This document shows, in pieces, positions 53,360-63,851 of a DNA stretch of 64,000 bases; position 1 is the stretch's first letter; each line of letters starts with the position of its first letter. Both the position numbers and the translations under genes were made by a program. Source of the stretch: Phenylobacterium koreense (GTDB lineage: Bacteria; Pseudomonadota; Alphaproteobacteria; Caulobacterales; Caulobacteraceae); the NCBI RefSeq assembly GCF_040545335.1, contig NZ_JBEPLU010000001.1, positions 806,001-870,000 on the forward strand. The letters run 5' to 3'. Under the pieces are notes generated by a model. That model saw only the letters and a list, made by a program, of their open reading frames with translations, was not told where the DNA came from and searched no databases.

Positions 53360-54943
53360 CTATTCGGCCGCTAGCGGCGCCGGGGACACACCTTTGTCGT
53401 CGGAACGCCACGTAAGGCGCGGCTTCCGGGCGGCCAGGGTCTCGTCCAGGCGACGCATCGGGGCGAGATAGGGAGCGCCCTTGAAGCGGTCCACCTCCCC
53501 GGCCTTGGCCGCGCCAGCCAGGGCGATTAGCGCCTCGCAGAAGCGGTCCAGCTCCTGCTTGGGCTCGGTCTCCGTCGGCTCGATCAGCATCGCCCCGTGC
53601 ACGACCAGCGGAAAGTACATGGTCATCGGGTGGAAGCCCTCGTCGATCATCGCCTTGGCGAAGTCGAGCGTGGTGACGCCGGTGCCGTCGAGCCAGCCGT
53701 CATCGAACAGCGCCTCGTGCATGCAGGGGCCTTCGGGGAAGGCCGGGCTCATCACCGACGAGAGCCGAGCCTTCAGATAGTTGGCGTTGAGGACCGCATC
53801 CTCGGCCACCTGACGCAGGCCGTCCGCTCCATGGCTCAGCATGTAGGCGTAGGCGCGGACGAACATGCCCATCTGGCCGTGGAAGGCGCTCATCCGGCCA
53901 AAGGCCTGGGCCGCTTCGCCCTCGGCTTCCTCGACCAGCTCGAAGCCATCCTCGCCGGCGACGACCCATGGGGCCGGCGCGAAGGGCGCCAGCGCCGCCG
54001 ACAGCACGACCGGGCCAGCGCCTGGGCCACCGCCGCCGTGCGGCGTCGAGAAGGTCTTGTGCAGGTTGATGTGCATGGCGTCGACGCCGAGGTCGCCCGG
54101 GCGCACCCGGCCGACGATGGCGTTGAAGTTCGCGCCGTCGCAATAGAAGTAGGCGCCCGCCTCGTGGGTCAGGCGGCCGATCTCGATCACCTCGCGCTCG
54201 AAGAGGCCGCAGGTGTTCGGATTGGTCACCATGATCGCCGCCACGTCGGGCGAGAGCTTGGCGGCGAGGTCGGCGATATCGACGCGGCCGTCTTCGGTCT
54301 GGGCGATCTCGACCACCGAATAGCCGACGAAGGCGGCGGTAGCCGGATTGGTGCCGTGGGCGGAGGTCGGCACCAGCACGGTGCGGCGATGGCCCTGGCC
54401 GTTGGCCTCATGGGCCGCGCGGATCGACAGCAGGCCGCAGAGTTCGCCGTGCGCGCCGGCCTTGGGAGAGAGGGCCACCGCCGGCATGCCGGTGAGGGTC
54501 TTCAACCAGTGGGCCAGGCGGTCCATCAGCGCCAGCGCGCCCTGCACGGTCGATTGCGGCGCCAGCGGGTGGAGATCGGCGAACCCGGCCAGCCGCGCCA
54601 TCTTCTCGTTCAGGCGCGGGTTGTGCTTCATCGTGCACGAGCCCAGCGGATAGAGCGCCAGGTCGATGGCATGGTTCTTCTGCGACAGGCGCACATAGTG
54701 GCGCATGGTTTCAGGCTCGGAGAGGCCCGGCAGGCCGATCGGCGCGCTACGCACCAAGTCGCCCAGGTCCGAGGCGTCCTGGTCCGCCGCCGGCAGGTCG
54801 ACGCCGGTCTTGTCCCAGCCGCCCAGTTCGAAGATCAGCGGCTCGTCCTGCAGCAGGCCGCGGCCGCCGCCGAGCGAGGTATGGCCGGCGCCGCCCACGG
54901 CGCCTTCCGGACGGGTCGGGCGTCCGACATTGAGCATGGTCAT
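53360..54943 (-). CDS. gcvPB: Glycine dehydrogenase (decarboxylating) subunit 2
   Basis: C-terminal half of the split P-protein of the glycine cleavage system; it carries the PLP cofactor. The 527 residues include the PLP lysine motif HINLHKTFSTPHGGGGPG (near residue 295) and SAHGTNPATAAFVGY. Start at ATG 54943, overlapping the gcvPA stop by one base (TAATG). Together the two subunits decarboxylate glycine and pass aminomethyl to the H protein. Last gene of the gcv operon. Confidence 0.96.
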   Translation of the reverse strand: MTMLNVGRPTRPEGAVGGAGHTSLGGGRGLLQDEPLIFELGGWDKTGVDLPAADQDASDLGDLVRSAPIGLPGLSEPETMRHYVRLSQKNHAIDLALYPLGSCTMKHNPRLNEKMARLAGFADLHPLAPQSTVQGALALMDRLAHWLKTLTGMPAVALSPKAGAHGELCGLLSIRAAHEANGQGHRRTVLVPTSAHGTNPATAAFVGYSVVEIAQTEDGRVDIADLAAKLSPDVAAIMVTNPNTCGLFEREVIEIGRLTHEAGAYFYCDGANFNAIVGRVRPGDLGVDAMHINLHKTFSTPHGGGGPGAGPVVLSAALAPFAPAPWVVAGEDGFELVEEAEGEAAQAFGRMSAFHGQMGMFVRAYAYMLSHGADGLRQVAEDAVLNANYLKARLSSVMSPAFPEGPCMHEALFDDGWLDGTGVTTLDFAKAMIDEGFHPMTMYFPLVVHGAMLIEPTETEPKQELDRFCEALIALAGAAKAGEVDRFKGAPYLAPMRRLDETLAARKPRLTWRSDDKGVSPAPLAAE

Positions 54944-56286
54944 TATGCGGTCCTCCCGGCGAGCGCCTGGGCGAAGGCCTTGATATGTTCCGAAGTGGTG
55001 GTCTCGGTGGCGGCGACGAGCAGGACGTCGTCCAGCCCGGCGGCCGGGTCGAGGCGCGAGAAGGGCACGCCGGCGACGACGCTGTCGGCCAGCAGGCTTT
55101 CGACGACCTGCGCCGCCTTGCCTTTCACCCGGATCGCGAACTCGTTGAAGAAGCGCGGAGTCAGCACCTCGACCCCGGCGACCGCAGCCAGGGCGTCGCA
55201 CAGCTCGCGGGCCTTGGCGTGGTTGATCGCCGCCAGCTCGCGCAGGCCCCGCTCGCCCAGCAGCGAGAGGTGGATGGTGAAGGCCAGGGCGCAGAGGCCC
55301 GAATTGGTGCAGATGTTCGAGGTCGCCTTCTCGCGGCGGATATGCTGCTCGCGGGTGGAGAGCGTCAGCACGAAGCCACGGCGGCCGTCGGCGTCCACGG
55401 TCTCACCGCAGAGGCGGCCCGGCATCTGGCGGACCAGCTTTTCGCGGCAGGCGAAGAGGCCGACGAAGGGACCGCCGAAGTTCAGGCCGTTGCCGATCGA
55501 CTGGCCCTCGGCCACCGCGATGTCCGCGCCCATCTCGCCCGGCGACTTCAGGAGGCCATAGGAGACCGCCTCGGTCGTCACCACGATCAATAGCGCGCCG
55601 GCGGCATGGGCGGCCTCGGCGATCTTCGTCACGTCAGTGACCACGCCGAAGACGTTGGGCGTCTGAACCACGACGCAGGCGGTGTCGCCGTCGATGGCAT
55701 CCAGCACCGCGGCCTCGGCGTCGATGGCGGCGGCCTGGCGGACGATGTCCATGCCCTCGGCATGGGCGATGGTCTGGGTGGTCGCCGCGTAGTGCGGATG
55801 CAGGCCGCCCGACAGCACCGCCTTCTTACGGCGGGTGACCCGCTGGGCCATCATCACCGCCTCGGCGCAGGCCGTGGAGCCGTCGTACATCGAGGCGTTG
55901 GCCACCTCGAGGCCGGTCAGGGCCGCGACCTGGGTCTGGAACTCGAAGAGCACCTGCAAGGTGCCCTGCGCGATCTCGGGCTGGTAGGGCGTGTAGCTGG
56001 TCAGGAACTCCGACCGCTGGATCACGTGGTCGACCGTGGCCGGCACATGGTGGCTATAGGCCCCTGCCCCGCAGAAGAACGGCCCCGCCCCGGCCGGGCG
56101 GTTCATGGCCGCCAGGGCCGAGAGCTCACGCTCGACCTCCAGCTCGCCGGCGTGCAGCGGCAGGTCGAAGAGGTCGCGCCGGCGAGCGGCCTGCGGCACG
56201 TCGACGAAGAGGTCGTCGATGGTCGCAGCGCCGATGGTCGCCAGCATCTCGGCGCGATCGGCTGGGGTAAGGGGCAGGTATCTCAT
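54943..56286 (-). CDS. gcvPA: Glycine dehydrogenase (decarboxylating) subunit 1
   Basis: N-terminal half of the split P-protein, 447 residues, starting [19 protein letters not shown]. Typical blocks: [40 protein letters not shown] and [20 protein letters not shown]. Encoded between gcvH (29 bases) and gcvPB (1-base overlap). The two-gene P-protein is the form found in many alphaproteobacteria and Gram-positives. Confidence 0.96.
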   Translation of the reverse strand: MRYLPLTPADRAEMLATIGAATIDDLFVDVPQAARRRDLFDLPLHAGELEVERELSALAAMNRPAGAGPFFCGAGAYSHHVPATVDHVIQRSEFLTSYTPYQPEIAQGTLQVLFEFQTQVAALTGLEVANASMYDGSTACAEAVMMAQRVTRRKKAVLSGGLHPHYAATTQTIAHAEGMDIVRQAAAIDAEAAVLDAIDGDTACVVVQTPNVFGVVTDVTKIAEAAHAAGALLIVVTTEAVSYGLLKSPGEMGADIAVAEGQSIGNGLNFGGPFVGLFACREKLVRQMPGRLCGETVDADGRRGFVLTLSTREQHIRREKATSNICTNSGLCALAFTIHLSLLGERGLRELAAINHAKARELCDALAAVAGVEVLTPRFFNEFAIRVKGKAAQVVESLLADSVVAGVPFSRLDPAAGLDDVLLVAATETTTSEHIKAFAQALAGRTA

Positions 56287-56315
56287 GCGTATTGCTCCCG
56301 CTCGGGGCCTAAGGC

Positions 56316-56681
56316 TTAGAGCGTGCTCAGGAAGTCTTCGTAGGCGGCGCGGTCCATCAGGCCTTCGAACTCGGCCGGGTCGGCGACCTTCAGCTTGGCG
56401 AACCAGCCGGCCGATTCCGGCTCGGCGTTCACGGTTTCCGGGGTGTCGGAGAGACCGGCGTTGCCTTCGATGACCTCGCCCGAGATCGGAGCGTAGACGT
56501 CGGAGGCGGCCTTGACGCTCTCGACCACGGCCAGGCCTTCGCCCTTCTTCACGGTCTTGCCGGCTTCCGGGACTTCGACGAACACCACGTCGCCCAGTTG
56601 CTCGGCGGCGTAGGCGGTGATGCCGATGGTGGCCACGTCCCCTTCGAGGACGACCCACTCGTGATCCTTGGTGAAACGCAT
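56316..56681 (-). CDS. gcvH: Glycine cleavage system H protein
   Basis: The 121-residue lipoyl carrier that shuttles the aminomethyl group between P, T and L proteins. The lipoylated Lys is in [20 protein letters not shown] (near residue 58), preceded by [20 protein letters not shown]. It starts 15 bases after gcvT with AGAGGAC upstream. The N-terminal FTKDHEWV is standard. Confidence 0.97.
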   Translation of the reverse strand: MRFTKDHEWVVLEGDVATIGITAYAAEQLGDVVFVEVPEAGKTVKKGEGLAVVESVKAASDVYAPISGEVIEGNAGLSDTPETVNAEPESAGWFAKLKVADPAEFEGLMDRAAYEDFLSTL

Positions 56682-56696
56682 CTGGGTGGTCCTCTT

Positions 56697-57842
56697 TCAG
56701 AGCTTGCGGACGTAGCGATGGGGAACGAAGGGCATGGCGACGACCTCGGCGGTCTGGGCCTTGCCCCTGACGATGACTTTGAGACGGACGCCGACCTGCG
56801 CGAGAGCGGGAGGCGCAAAGCCCATGGCGATCGGCTTGCCCAGGCTGGGCGAGAAGCCGCCGGAGGTGACGACGCCGATCACATTGCCGGCCTCGTCGGC
56901 GATCTCAGCGCCCTCGCGGGCCGGCGCGCCTTCCAGCACGATCAGGCCGACGCGCTTGCGCTGCGGGCCTTCGGCCAGTTCCTTGGCGATCCGGGTCGCG
57001 CCCGGGAAATCGCGGGCCTCGCGGCGCTTCTTGGCGACGGCGAAGGCCAGGTCGGCCTCGACCGGGCTGACGGTTTCGTCGACGTCGTGGCCGTAGAGCG
57101 GCAGGCCAGCTTCCAGGCGCAGGCTGTCGCGGGCGCCCAGGCCGATCGGGCGCACGCGCTCGTCGGCCAGCAAGGCGTTCCACACCCGCTCGGCTTCCGA
57201 GGCCGGGATCGATATCTCGTAGCCGTCCTCGCCGGTGTAGCCGGTGCGCGAGACGATGGCGTCGGTCCCGAAGGCGGTCATGGCCCGGGCGTCCATGAAC
57301 ACCATGGTCGCCGCCTCGGGCGCGTGGTCGGCGAGAACGGCGGCGGCCTTCGGGCCCTGCAGGGCCAGCAGCGCGCGATCCTCAAGGCGCTCGATACGCA
57401 CCTGGCCGGCCAGCTCGGCGTCGATGACCTTGAAATCGTTGTCCTTGCAGGCTCCGTTCACGACCACGAAGAGGCCGTCGTCGTCCGGACGGGCCGCCAT
57501 CAGATCGTCGATGACGCCGCCCTGCTTGTTCAGCAGGACCGAGTAGCGCTGCTTGCCCGGCTTGAGGCCGATGAAGTCGCCTGGCGTCACCTCCTCGAAG
57601 GCCGACAGCGGCGAGACCCCTCGCAGGCGCGCCTGGCCCATGTGAGAGACGTCGAACAGGCCGGCGTTCTCGCGGGTCCAGAGGTGCTCCTTCAGCACGC
57701 CGTCCTTGTACTGAACAGGCATCGAGTAGCCTGCGAACGGCACCATGCGGGCGCCAGCGGCCACATGGGCGGCATAGAGCGGGGTGGTCTTCAAATTCTC
57801 GGACAAGCGAGGACTCCGGCTGATGATCCGGCGAGCGCGCAT
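56697..57842 (-). CDS. gcvT: Aminomethyltransferase (glycine cleavage T protein)
   Basis: Transfers the methylene unit to tetrahydrofolate and frees ammonia. Family blocks: [47 protein letters not shown] and the C-terminal [20 protein letters not shown]. The ATG at 57842 has CGGAGGA upstream and gives 381 residues with a basic 12-residue extension; a TTG at 57806 with CGGAG gives the usual length. A tandem glycine riboswitch precedes it. Confidence 0.95.
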   Translation of the reverse strand: MRARRIISRSPRLSENLKTTPLYAAHVAAGARMVPFAGYSMPVQYKDGVLKEHLWTRENAGLFDVSHMGQARLRGVSPLSAFEEVTPGDFIGLKPGKQRYSVLLNKQGGVIDDLMAARPDDDGLFVVVNGACKDNDFKVIDAELAGQVRIERLEDRALLALQGPKAAAVLADHAPEAATMVFMDARAMTAFGTDAIVSRTGYTGEDGYEISIPASEAERVWNALLADERVRPIGLGARDSLRLEAGLPLYGHDVDETVSPVEADLAFAVAKKRREARDFPGATRIAKELAEGPQRKRVGLIVLEGAPAREGAEIADEAGNVIGVVTSGGFSPSLGKPIAMGFAPPALAQVGVRLKVIVRGKAQTAEVVAMPFVPHRYVRKL

Positions 57843-57870
57843 CGGATGCGAATCCTCCGCGACGTTCGCG

Positions 57871-58062
57871 CCCCCGCTGTCCCTTGGCCTGAGAGATTTC
57901 AGGATCGCCGCCGGCGACCCCTTGCTCCTTCGGCGAGCCCCGGTCGCCCGGTGCTACTTTCCAGCGTTCATCAGCTCGCGCGGTCCTTTTGCCTGAGCGT
58001 TTCCGGGGCGGTTGCGCCTTCGGCTCCGGCCTCCGGAGAGGCCGATCTCTCCCGCGAGAGTC
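57871..58062 (-). promoter_or_regulatory. Tandem glycine riboswitch of the gcv operon
   Basis: Two aptamers read on the minus strand. Aptamer 1 (about 58062-57977) has CGGGAGAG, GCCGAAGGCGCAAC (58024-58011) and CTCAGGCAAAAGGACCG. Aptamer 2 (about 57974-57871) has CTGGAAAGTAGC, GCCGAAGGAGCAAG (57934-57921) and CTCTCAGGCCAAGGGACAG. These are the conserved cores of the glycine riboswitch, which turns on gcv genes when glycine is plentiful. It ends 29 bases before the gcvT ATG; the ribosome binding site lies in that segment. Confidence 0.92.
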
Positions 58063-58118
58063 GGCGCGAAACTCTTCGATCGCCGAAGGGGAGTCAACGC
58101 GCAAAGCGCGCGAGCCCC

Positions 58119-59915
58119 TTACATGCGATCTGGAGCTTCGATACCCAGCAGATCGAGCGCCTGTTCGAGCTGGCGCAGGGTGGTTTGCGCCAGGTTCAGG
58201 CGGGAAACCTTCAGCGCCGGCTCGGCCGACAGGATCGGACAGGCGGCGTAGAACTTCGAGAAGGCCTGGGCCAGCTTGTAGGCGTGCTCGGCCAGGAAGT
58301 TGGGGGCCTTCTTGTCATAGGCGTCGACCAGGGCCTGATCGAAAGCGTCGAGCAGCAGGACGAGGTCGCGCTCGGCCGGTTCGGAGACGACGATGTCGCC
58401 GGCCTTAGCCCCCTCCTCGGCCGCCTTGCGCAGGACCGATTTCACCCGCACCGCCTGATAGAGTAGATAGGGGCCGGTCTTGCCCTCGAAGCTGGAGAAG
58501 CGGTCGAGGTCGAAGACGTAGGAAGTGCCGCGGAAGTTCTGCAGGTCGGCGAACTTCAGCGCCGCGACGGCCACCTTGTGGGCGGTCTCCTCGAAGGCCT
58601 CGGGATCGAGCTCGGAGCCGAGGTCGGCTTCGTGCAGGCGCTCACGCGCCTTGTCCCGGGTCATGACGATCATGTCGTTCAGCTTCAGGACGCCGCCCTC
58701 GCGGGTCTTGAAGGGCTTACCGTCGGTCCCGTTCATCGTGCCGAAGCCGACGTGCTCCAGGGAGCCCTCGGCCGCGTAGCCAGCCAGGTAAGCGGCCCGG
58801 AACACGATCTCGAAATGGTCGGCTTGGCGCTGGTCCACCGCATAGAGCACGTGGTCGGGGCCGAAGCTCTGCTTGCGGTCGAGAATGGTCGCAAGGTCGG
58901 TCGTGCCGTACATGGCCGAGCCTTCAGACGAGACCACCAGCAGCGGCGGCAGCTCGCGCTTGTCGCCCTGGCGGGCCACCCGGACGATCCGGGCGCCCTG
59001 GTCGTCGACCAGCAGGCCCTTGGCGTCGAGGTCCTTGACCATCGAGTCGATCAGGCCGTCCACGTCGCTCTCGCCCTTCCAGAGGTCGAAGTCGACGCCA
59101 AGGGCGTGGAAGTCCCGCTCGAGGGCGACGCGCGTCACCTTGGCGAAATGCCGCCACAGCAGGAAATAGCCGGGCTTGCGGTCCTGCAGCTCGGCGGTGA
59201 GCTTGCGTGCGCGGTCGCGGTACTCGGGTTCCGACTTCCCGCGGGCGGCGGCCATCGGATAGAGCCGGTCGAGGTCGGCCAGGCTCACCTTCTCGTCGAA
59301 GAGGGCGAAGGCGGCGGCCTCGTCCTGAGCATCGACGGCGGGTTTTGCGTTCAAGCCTTCCACCAGGCTGGCGATGGCGGCGTCCTCGTCGGTCACCGCC
59401 CCGATCAGCAGGCCCATCTGATAGCCCCAGTCGCCGAAGTGGGCGTCGCCCACCACGGTGTCGCCACGGAAGCGATAGATGCGCTTCACCGATTCCCCGA
59501 TGATCGAGGACCGTAGGTGGCCGACATGCATCGGCTTGGCGACGTTGGGGCCGCCGTAGTCGATCAGGATCTTGCGCGGGGTCTCCACGACCTCGGCGCC
59601 CAGGCGGGGGTCGGCGGCGATCTGCGCGGCGCGGGCGGCCAGGGCGGCGTCGCTGACCCGCAGATTGATGAAGCCGGGGCCTGCGACCTCGACCGCAGCC
59701 AGCCGCGGGTCGCCGGCCAGCCGGGCGGCCAGATCGGTCGCGATGTCACGCGGCGGCTTGCCGACGGCCTTGGCCGCAGGCAGGGCCCCATTGCATTGGA
59801 AATCCGCCAGGTCGGGCCGGTCAGACGGAGTCACGCGGCCGAGTTCAGCCGGCAGCCCCGCCGCGGCGAAGGCGGCGGAAACCGCTTCGCTCAGGCCCCT
59901 TTTCAGGTCGCTCAT
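58119..59915 (-). CDS. argS: Arginyl-tRNA synthetase
   Basis: Class I synthetase of 598 residues charging tRNA-Arg. The N-terminal Add1 domain is followed by the HIGH-type motif [13 protein letters not shown] (near residue 127), the rest of the Rossmann fold, and a C-terminal anticodon-binding alpha-helical domain (about 480-598). As in many ArgS proteins, no canonical KMSKS is seen; the region [12 protein letters not shown] takes its place. ATG overlaps the preceding gene by four bases. Confidence 0.97.
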   Translation of the reverse strand: MSDLKRGLSEAVSAAFAAAGLPAELGRVTPSDRPDLADFQCNGALPAAKAVGKPPRDIATDLAARLAGDPRLAAVEVAGPGFINLRVSDAALAARAAQIAADPRLGAEVVETPRKILIDYGGPNVAKPMHVGHLRSSIIGESVKRIYRFRGDTVVGDAHFGDWGYQMGLLIGAVTDEDAAIASLVEGLNAKPAVDAQDEAAAFALFDEKVSLADLDRLYPMAAARGKSEPEYRDRARKLTAELQDRKPGYFLLWRHFAKVTRVALERDFHALGVDFDLWKGESDVDGLIDSMVKDLDAKGLLVDDQGARIVRVARQGDKRELPPLLVVSSEGSAMYGTTDLATILDRKQSFGPDHVLYAVDQRQADHFEIVFRAAYLAGYAAEGSLEHVGFGTMNGTDGKPFKTREGGVLKLNDMIVMTRDKARERLHEADLGSELDPEAFEETAHKVAVAALKFADLQNFRGTSYVFDLDRFSSFEGKTGPYLLYQAVRVKSVLRKAAEEGAKAGDIVVSEPAERDLVLLLDAFDQALVDAYDKKAPNFLAEHAYKLAQAFSKFYAACPILSAEPALKVSRLNLAQTTLRQLEQALDLLGIEAPDRM

Positions 59916-60595
59916 TTGTTTTCGTTGGTGGTCCCGGCGACGGCCGTGCCGGCGTTCAGCCGGAAGCGCTTACCGTCGCGATTGAAGGCGGCCATCTCCG
60001 GCGTGACGTCGAACCCGACCAGCACCTCGAAGTTGGCGCCGCTGGTGGTCATGGTGGCCCGCGGGATGGTGATCTGGGCGATCTGTTCGGTCGCGTAGAC
60101 CCGATCCTGGCCGGCCGGGAAGTTCACCGGCAGGTCGAAGTATTCCTTGGTGATGACTGCGTCGTTGCGCTTGGTCACCGCCACCCAGTAGCGATAGTTC
60201 TTGGACGAGCCTTCGGCCTGGGGCCCTTTGCCCAGTTCGAAGAGGATCTCCATCTTCACCTTGATCGGCTCGGCGTCCTTGTACTGGCAGGCGGCCGAAA
60301 CGTCCTGGATCTCGCCGGTGTAGCCGACCGCGGCCGACGCCTCGCGGGCGTCCTTGAATTCCACATAGCGGGCGGCGTCGTAGAGCACCTTCACATAGGG
60401 GCACGGGCCGGCGTTGCGCAGTTGCGGCAGCGGCGCCTGGATGTCGCTCCACTCGGAGTCGCGCTTCTTTTTCTTCGCGGCCTCCTCCTCCTGGCGTCGC
60501 TGATCGCCTCCGCGTTGCTGGGCGGCGGCCAGTTCGGGGATCGTGGCCCCCGCCAGGACGAGGCCGGCGGCGAAGAGCATCAGGGAGCGGCGCAT
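59912..60595 (-). CDS. Exported hypothetical protein coupled to argS
   Basis: A 227-residue protein with a signal peptide ([20 protein letters not shown], cut near AAAQ at about residue 25), a charged linker ([19 protein letters not shown]), then a beta-rich domain with a possible disulfide ([40 protein letters not shown]). It ends [12 protein letters not shown] recognise no family. It overlaps argS by four bases (ATGA), so translation is linked, an odd partner for a tRNA synthetase. Confidence 0.8.
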   Translation of the reverse strand: MRRSLMLFAAGLVLAGATIPELAAAQQRGGDQRRQEEEAAKKKKRDSEWSDIQAPLPQLRNAGPCPYVKVLYDAARYVEFKDAREASAAVGYTGEIQDVSAACQYKDAEPIKVKMEILFELGKGPQAEGSSKNYRYWVAVTKRNDAVITKEYFDLPVNFPAGQDRVYATEQIAQITIPRATMTTSGANFEVLVGFDVTPEMAAFNRDGKRFRLNAGTAVAGTTNENK

Positions 60596-60718
60596 GCAGG
60601 GTCGTCCAACGAAAAGAGGCGCGCAAGGATGCCAGCGCGCATGGCCTCCTACTACTGGCTATCGAATGCGGCCGCAACGCGGCTGGCGGACACGGGCGCG
60701 AGCGCCTAACTTGCGCGC

Positions 60719-61678
60719 ATGCTGCAAGAGCCCCGTCCTCGCCGTCCCCTGAAGGTCCTGCTGGCCACGCCGCGGGGCTTTTGCGCGGGCGTCGACCGCG
60801 CCATCCAGATCGTCGAACGCGCCATAGAGAAGTACGGCGCGCCGGTTTATGTGCGCCATGAGATCGTCCACAACCGTCACGTGGTCGAGCGGCTGAGGAG
60901 CCTCGGCGCGGTCTTCGTCGAGGAGCTTTCGGAATGCCCGGCCGACCGGCCGGTGGTGTTCTCGGCCCACGGCGTGCCCAAGTCGGTGCCGGCCGAGGCC
61001 CAGTCCCGGCAGATGCTCTATCTCGACGCCACCTGCCCGCTGGTCTCGAAGGTCCACGTGGAAGCCCAGCGCCATTATGACGCCGGCAAGGAGATCGTGC
61101 TGATCGGTCACGCCGGCCACCCGGAAGTCGTGGGGACCATGGGCCAGCTTCCGGAAGGCGCGGTCGCCCTGATCGAGACCGTCGAAGACGCGCGCGCCTT
61201 CACGCCCAAGGACCCGTCGAACGTGGCCTTCGCCACCCAGACCACACTGTCGGTCGATGACACCGCCGACATCGTCGCGGCGCTGCGCGAGCGCTTCCCG
61301 GGCATCGCCGCACCCCACAAGGAAGACATCTGCTATGCGACCACCAACCGCCAGGAAGCGGTGAAGGCGGTGGCGGCCAAGGCCGAGGTGCTGCTGGTGC
61401 TCGGTTCGGCCAACTCGTCCAACTCGGTGCGGCTTGTGGAGGTCGGCAAGCGCTCGGGGGCCAAGGGCGCTTATCTGATCGACGACGCCCGCGGCCTTGA
61501 CCTGGCCTGGCTCGAAGGCGCCTCCAGCGTCGGCGTGACGGCGGGCGCCTCGGCGCCGGAGCTGCTGGTCCAGGGCCTGATCGACCGCCTGGCCGAATCC
61601 TTCGAGGTCACGGTCGAAGAGGTGGACACGGTCCGCGAGACGGTGAGCTTCAAGCTGCCGCGGGCGCTAGCGAATTAG
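60719..61678 (+). CDS. ispH: 4-hydroxy-3-methylbut-2-enyl diphosphate reductase
   Basis: Last step of the MEP isoprenoid pathway: reduces HMBPP to IPP and DMAPP with a 4Fe-4S cluster. The 319 residues hold the three cluster cysteines in [28 protein letters not shown] and [13 protein letters not shown], plus conserved His in the first two blocks. ATG start; the long convergent overlap of its end with the doc remnant is only the stop region. Full length. Confidence 0.97.
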   Translation: MLQEPRPRRPLKVLLATPRGFCAGVDRAIQIVERAIEKYGAPVYVRHEIVHNRHVVERLRSLGAVFVEELSECPADRPVVFSAHGVPKSVPAEAQSRQMLYLDATCPLVSKVHVEAQRHYDAGKEIVLIGHAGHPEVVGTMGQLPEGAVALIETVEDARAFTPKDPSNVAFATQTTLSVDDTADIVAALRERFPGIAAPHKEDICYATTNRQEAVKAVAAKAEVLLVLGSANSSNSVRLVEVGKRSGAKGAYLIDDARGLDLAWLEGASSVGVTAGASAPELLVQGLIDRLAESFEVTVEEVDTVRETVSFKLPRALAN

Positions 61679-61905
61679 AGCGCGACGGATGTAAGCGCTT
61701 CGATGCCGGTTTCTCCGCGAGCCACCGACAGCATGACCTCGGTGGCGTCCTCGTCCGACGCCGTGAGAACGATCCTGTTGTCCAGGAGGAACTGACCGAG
61801 AGCGATGAACTCCACCCGCTTGTTGCCGTCGATAAAGGGTTCATCGCGATGCCGACGGCGGAGGTCGCCGCAAGCTCCAGCAAATTATCGACCTCTTCAA
61901 GGTAG
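61675..61905 (-). pseudogene. Remnant of a Doc/Fic-type toxin gene
   Basis: Read on the minus strand, the C-terminal half of a Doc-family toxin survives in two frames: LLELAATSAVGIAMNP, then, after a shift, FIDGNKRVEFIALGQFLLDN and a tail ending [12 protein letters not shown]. The catalytic Fic motif HPFIDGNKR is broken at its start: about four bases are missing where HP should lie, so FIDGNKR is out of frame with the first part. The N-terminal half and any phd antitoxin are absent. It sits between ispH and thrB. Confidence 0.8.
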
Positions 61906-61970
61906 AAATTGCACCACGTCCAACAGCCAGCGTCTTGACCGGCCGGCTGCGCTCCCGCATCCCGCACCGC

Positions 61971-62939
61971 ATGGCCGTCTATACCGACATCACTGATGAG
62001 GAGTTGAACACGCTCCTCGCCGACTTCGACCTCGGCGCTCCGCTCGCCTTCAAGGGCATCGCCGAAGGCGTGGAGAACTCGAACTTCCTGCTCGAGACCG
62101 AGGCGGGGCGGTTCATCCTGACCGTCTACGAGAAGCGGGTGCGCGAGGACGAGCTGCCCTACTTCCTCGGCCTGACCCGCTGGCTGGCCCAGCACGGCTA
62201 TCCGTCGGCGACGCCGATGATCGACCGCGCCGGCGAGGCGTTGAAGCGCGTGCGCGGCAAGCCCTGCGCGATCTTCTCCTTCCTGCCAGGCCTGTCGGTG
62301 CGCCGGCCGAGCGCGGCCCATTGCCGGCAGGCGGGCGAGGGTCTGGCGCGCCTGCACCTGGCGGCGGAAGGGTTCGCGATGACCCGCGCCAACGACCTGG
62401 GCCAAGCCGCATGGGCGCCGATGTTCGCCAAGCTGCACGGCGACGCCGAGGCGCTGAAGCCCGGCCTCGCCGCGGTCATCGAGGGCGACCTGGAGCGGCT
62501 GGCGAAGGCCTGGCCGCAGGACCTGCCCAGCGGTGTGATCCACGCCGACTATTTCCCGGATAACGTCTTCTTCAATCCGGACGGGACCTTCGCCGGGACC
62601 ATCGACTTCTACTTCGCCTGCAACGACGCCTTGGCCTACGACATCGCGGTAGCGTTGAACGCCTGGTGCTTCGAGGCGGACGGCAGCTTCAACATCACCA
62701 GCGCGCGAGCCATGCTGGCGGGCTACGAGACGCATCGCCCCTTGAACCGCGCCGAGCGCGACGCCCTGCCCGTCCTTGCCCACGGCGCAGCCATGCGCTT
62801 CTTCCTGACCCGGCTGCACGACTGGGGCGCGACGCCGCCCGGCGCGCTGGTGCGGCCGAAGGACCCGCTGGAATACGAACGCAAACTGGCGGTGCACCGC
62901 TCGGCCCCGGACCTCGTCCTGCTGGGCGAGGCCTCGTGA
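61971..62939 (+). CDS. thrB: Homoserine kinase (ThrB type II, aminoglycoside-phosphotransferase fold)
   Basis: Phosphorylates homoserine in threonine synthesis. The 322-residue protein belongs to the APH-like HSK_II group, not the GHMP kinases: [20 protein letters not shown] near residue 26, catalytic loop [20 protein letters not shown] near residue 187, and [20 protein letters not shown] with the metal-binding Asp. ATG 61971 is chosen ([12 protein letters not shown]); the upstream frame runs into the toxin remnant. rnhA overlaps its stop by four bases. Confidence 0.95.
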   Translation: MAVYTDITDEELNTLLADFDLGAPLAFKGIAEGVENSNFLLETEAGRFILTVYEKRVREDELPYFLGLTRWLAQHGYPSATPMIDRAGEALKRVRGKPCAIFSFLPGLSVRRPSAAHCRQAGEGLARLHLAAEGFAMTRANDLGQAAWAPMFAKLHGDAEALKPGLAAVIEGDLERLAKAWPQDLPSGVIHADYFPDNVFFNPDGTFAGTIDFYFACNDALAYDIAVALNAWCFEADGSFNITSARAMLAGYETHRPLNRAERDALPVLAHGAAMRFFLTRLHDWGATPPGALVRPKDPLEYERKLAVHRSAPDLVLLGEAS

Positions 62940-63379
62940 CCCCGCAGGTCGTGATCTACAGCGACGGCGCGTGCTCAGGTAACCCCGGCCCCGGCGGGTG
63001 GGGCGCGATCCTGATGTCGGGCGCGCACGTCAAGGAGATCCATGGCGGCGAGGCGACGACGACCAACAACCGCATGGAGCTGATGGCGGCGATCCAAGCC
63101 CTGGAATCACTGAAGCGCCCCTGCAAGGTCGAGGCGCACACCGACAGCCAGTACGTCATGAAGGGCATCTCGGAGTGGATCCACGGCTGGAAAGCCCGTG
63201 GATGGAAGACCGCCGACAAGAAGCCGGTGAAGAACGACGACCTTTGGCGGCGGCTGGACGCGGCGCGGGCCAAACACGACGTCGCCTGGAAATGGGTGAA
63301 GGGCCATGCCGGTCACGAGCACAACGAGCGCGCCGACGAACTGGCCCGGCTGGGCATGCAGGAGTTCAAGCGCGCCTGA
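62936..63379 (+). CDS. rnhA: Ribonuclease HI
   Basis: Degrades RNA in RNA-DNA hybrids. The 147-residue protein has the first catalytic Asp in [19 protein letters not shown], the Glu in [15 protein letters not shown], the second Asp in [16 protein letters not shown] and the last in [10 protein letters not shown]. The basic protrusion ([20 protein letters not shown]) is present. GTG start overlapping thrB (GTGA). The thrB-rnhA order is common in alphaproteobacteria. Confidence 0.97.
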   Translation: MTPQVVIYSDGACSGNPGPGGWGAILMSGAHVKEIHGGEATTTNNRMELMAAIQALESLKRPCKVEAHTDSQYVMKGISEWIHGWKARGWKTADKKPVKNDDLWRRLDAARAKHDVAWKWVKGHAGHEHNERADELARLGMQEFKRA

Positions 63380-63385
63380 GGTTGC

Positions 63386-63847
63386 TCAGGCCTGAGCGCG
63401 GACCCGTAGGCGAGAGCCGCCACTGAGGCCCACCACCTCGACGATCGCCTCGAGCTCCAGGGCCGAGCCATCGACCGACTCCGCCGCCCACTCCTTGCCG
63501 TCCACCAGCACGCGGCCGGCGCCATGGATGAAGGCGGCGGTGACCCGCCCGTGATGCCCCACCAGCCGCGCGACGTTGTCGTTGATGTCCGTCTCCGGCT
63601 GGCGGTTGCGCGGCCAGAAGCGGCGCGCGGCCAGGGTGGTCGCGATGGTGAGCACGGCGAAGAGGCCGATCTCCAGCGCTGCATTGTGGGTGAAGAGGCT
63701 GAGGATGGCGACGACCGCGGCGCATGCGGCCGGCCACAGGAGCCAGCCCGACCCGAACGCGATCTCGATCGCCAGCACCGCCGCGGCGATGGCCACCCAC
63801 AGCCAAAAGGCGTGGACGCCGTAGAAGTCGACCAGGCCGGTCATCAT
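63386..63847 (-). CDS. NfeD-family membrane protein
   Basis: A 153-residue protein. Two or three membrane spans (about residues 10-30, 35-55 and 60-80) precede a C-terminal OB-fold domain (about 90-150) with NDNVARLVGHHGRVTAAF and VDGKEWAAESVDGSALELEA. NfeD proteins work with stomatin-like SPFH proteins in membrane organisation. Start at ATG 63847 with GGGAGG upstream. The stomatin-like gene directly precedes it on the same strand. Confidence 0.92.
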   Translation of the reverse strand: MMTGLVDFYGVHAFWLWVAIAAAVLAIEIAFGSGWLLWPAACAAVVAILSLFTHNAALEIGLFAVLTIATTLAARRFWPRNRQPETDINDNVARLVGHHGRVTAAFIHGAGRVLVDGKEWAAESVDGSALELEAIVEVVGLSGGSRLRVRAQA

Positions 63848-63851
63848 TGTC

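Noticed and set aside
53597..56319. Long plus-strand frames over the gcvP genes
   Set aside because: They are antisense shadows of gcvPA and gcvPB, which carry all family motifs on the minus strand.
61650..62897. 415-codon minus-strand frame over thrB
   Set aside because: Mostly an antisense shadow of thrB. Only the part at 61675-61905 has meaning, as the doc remnant, and there the reading frame is broken.
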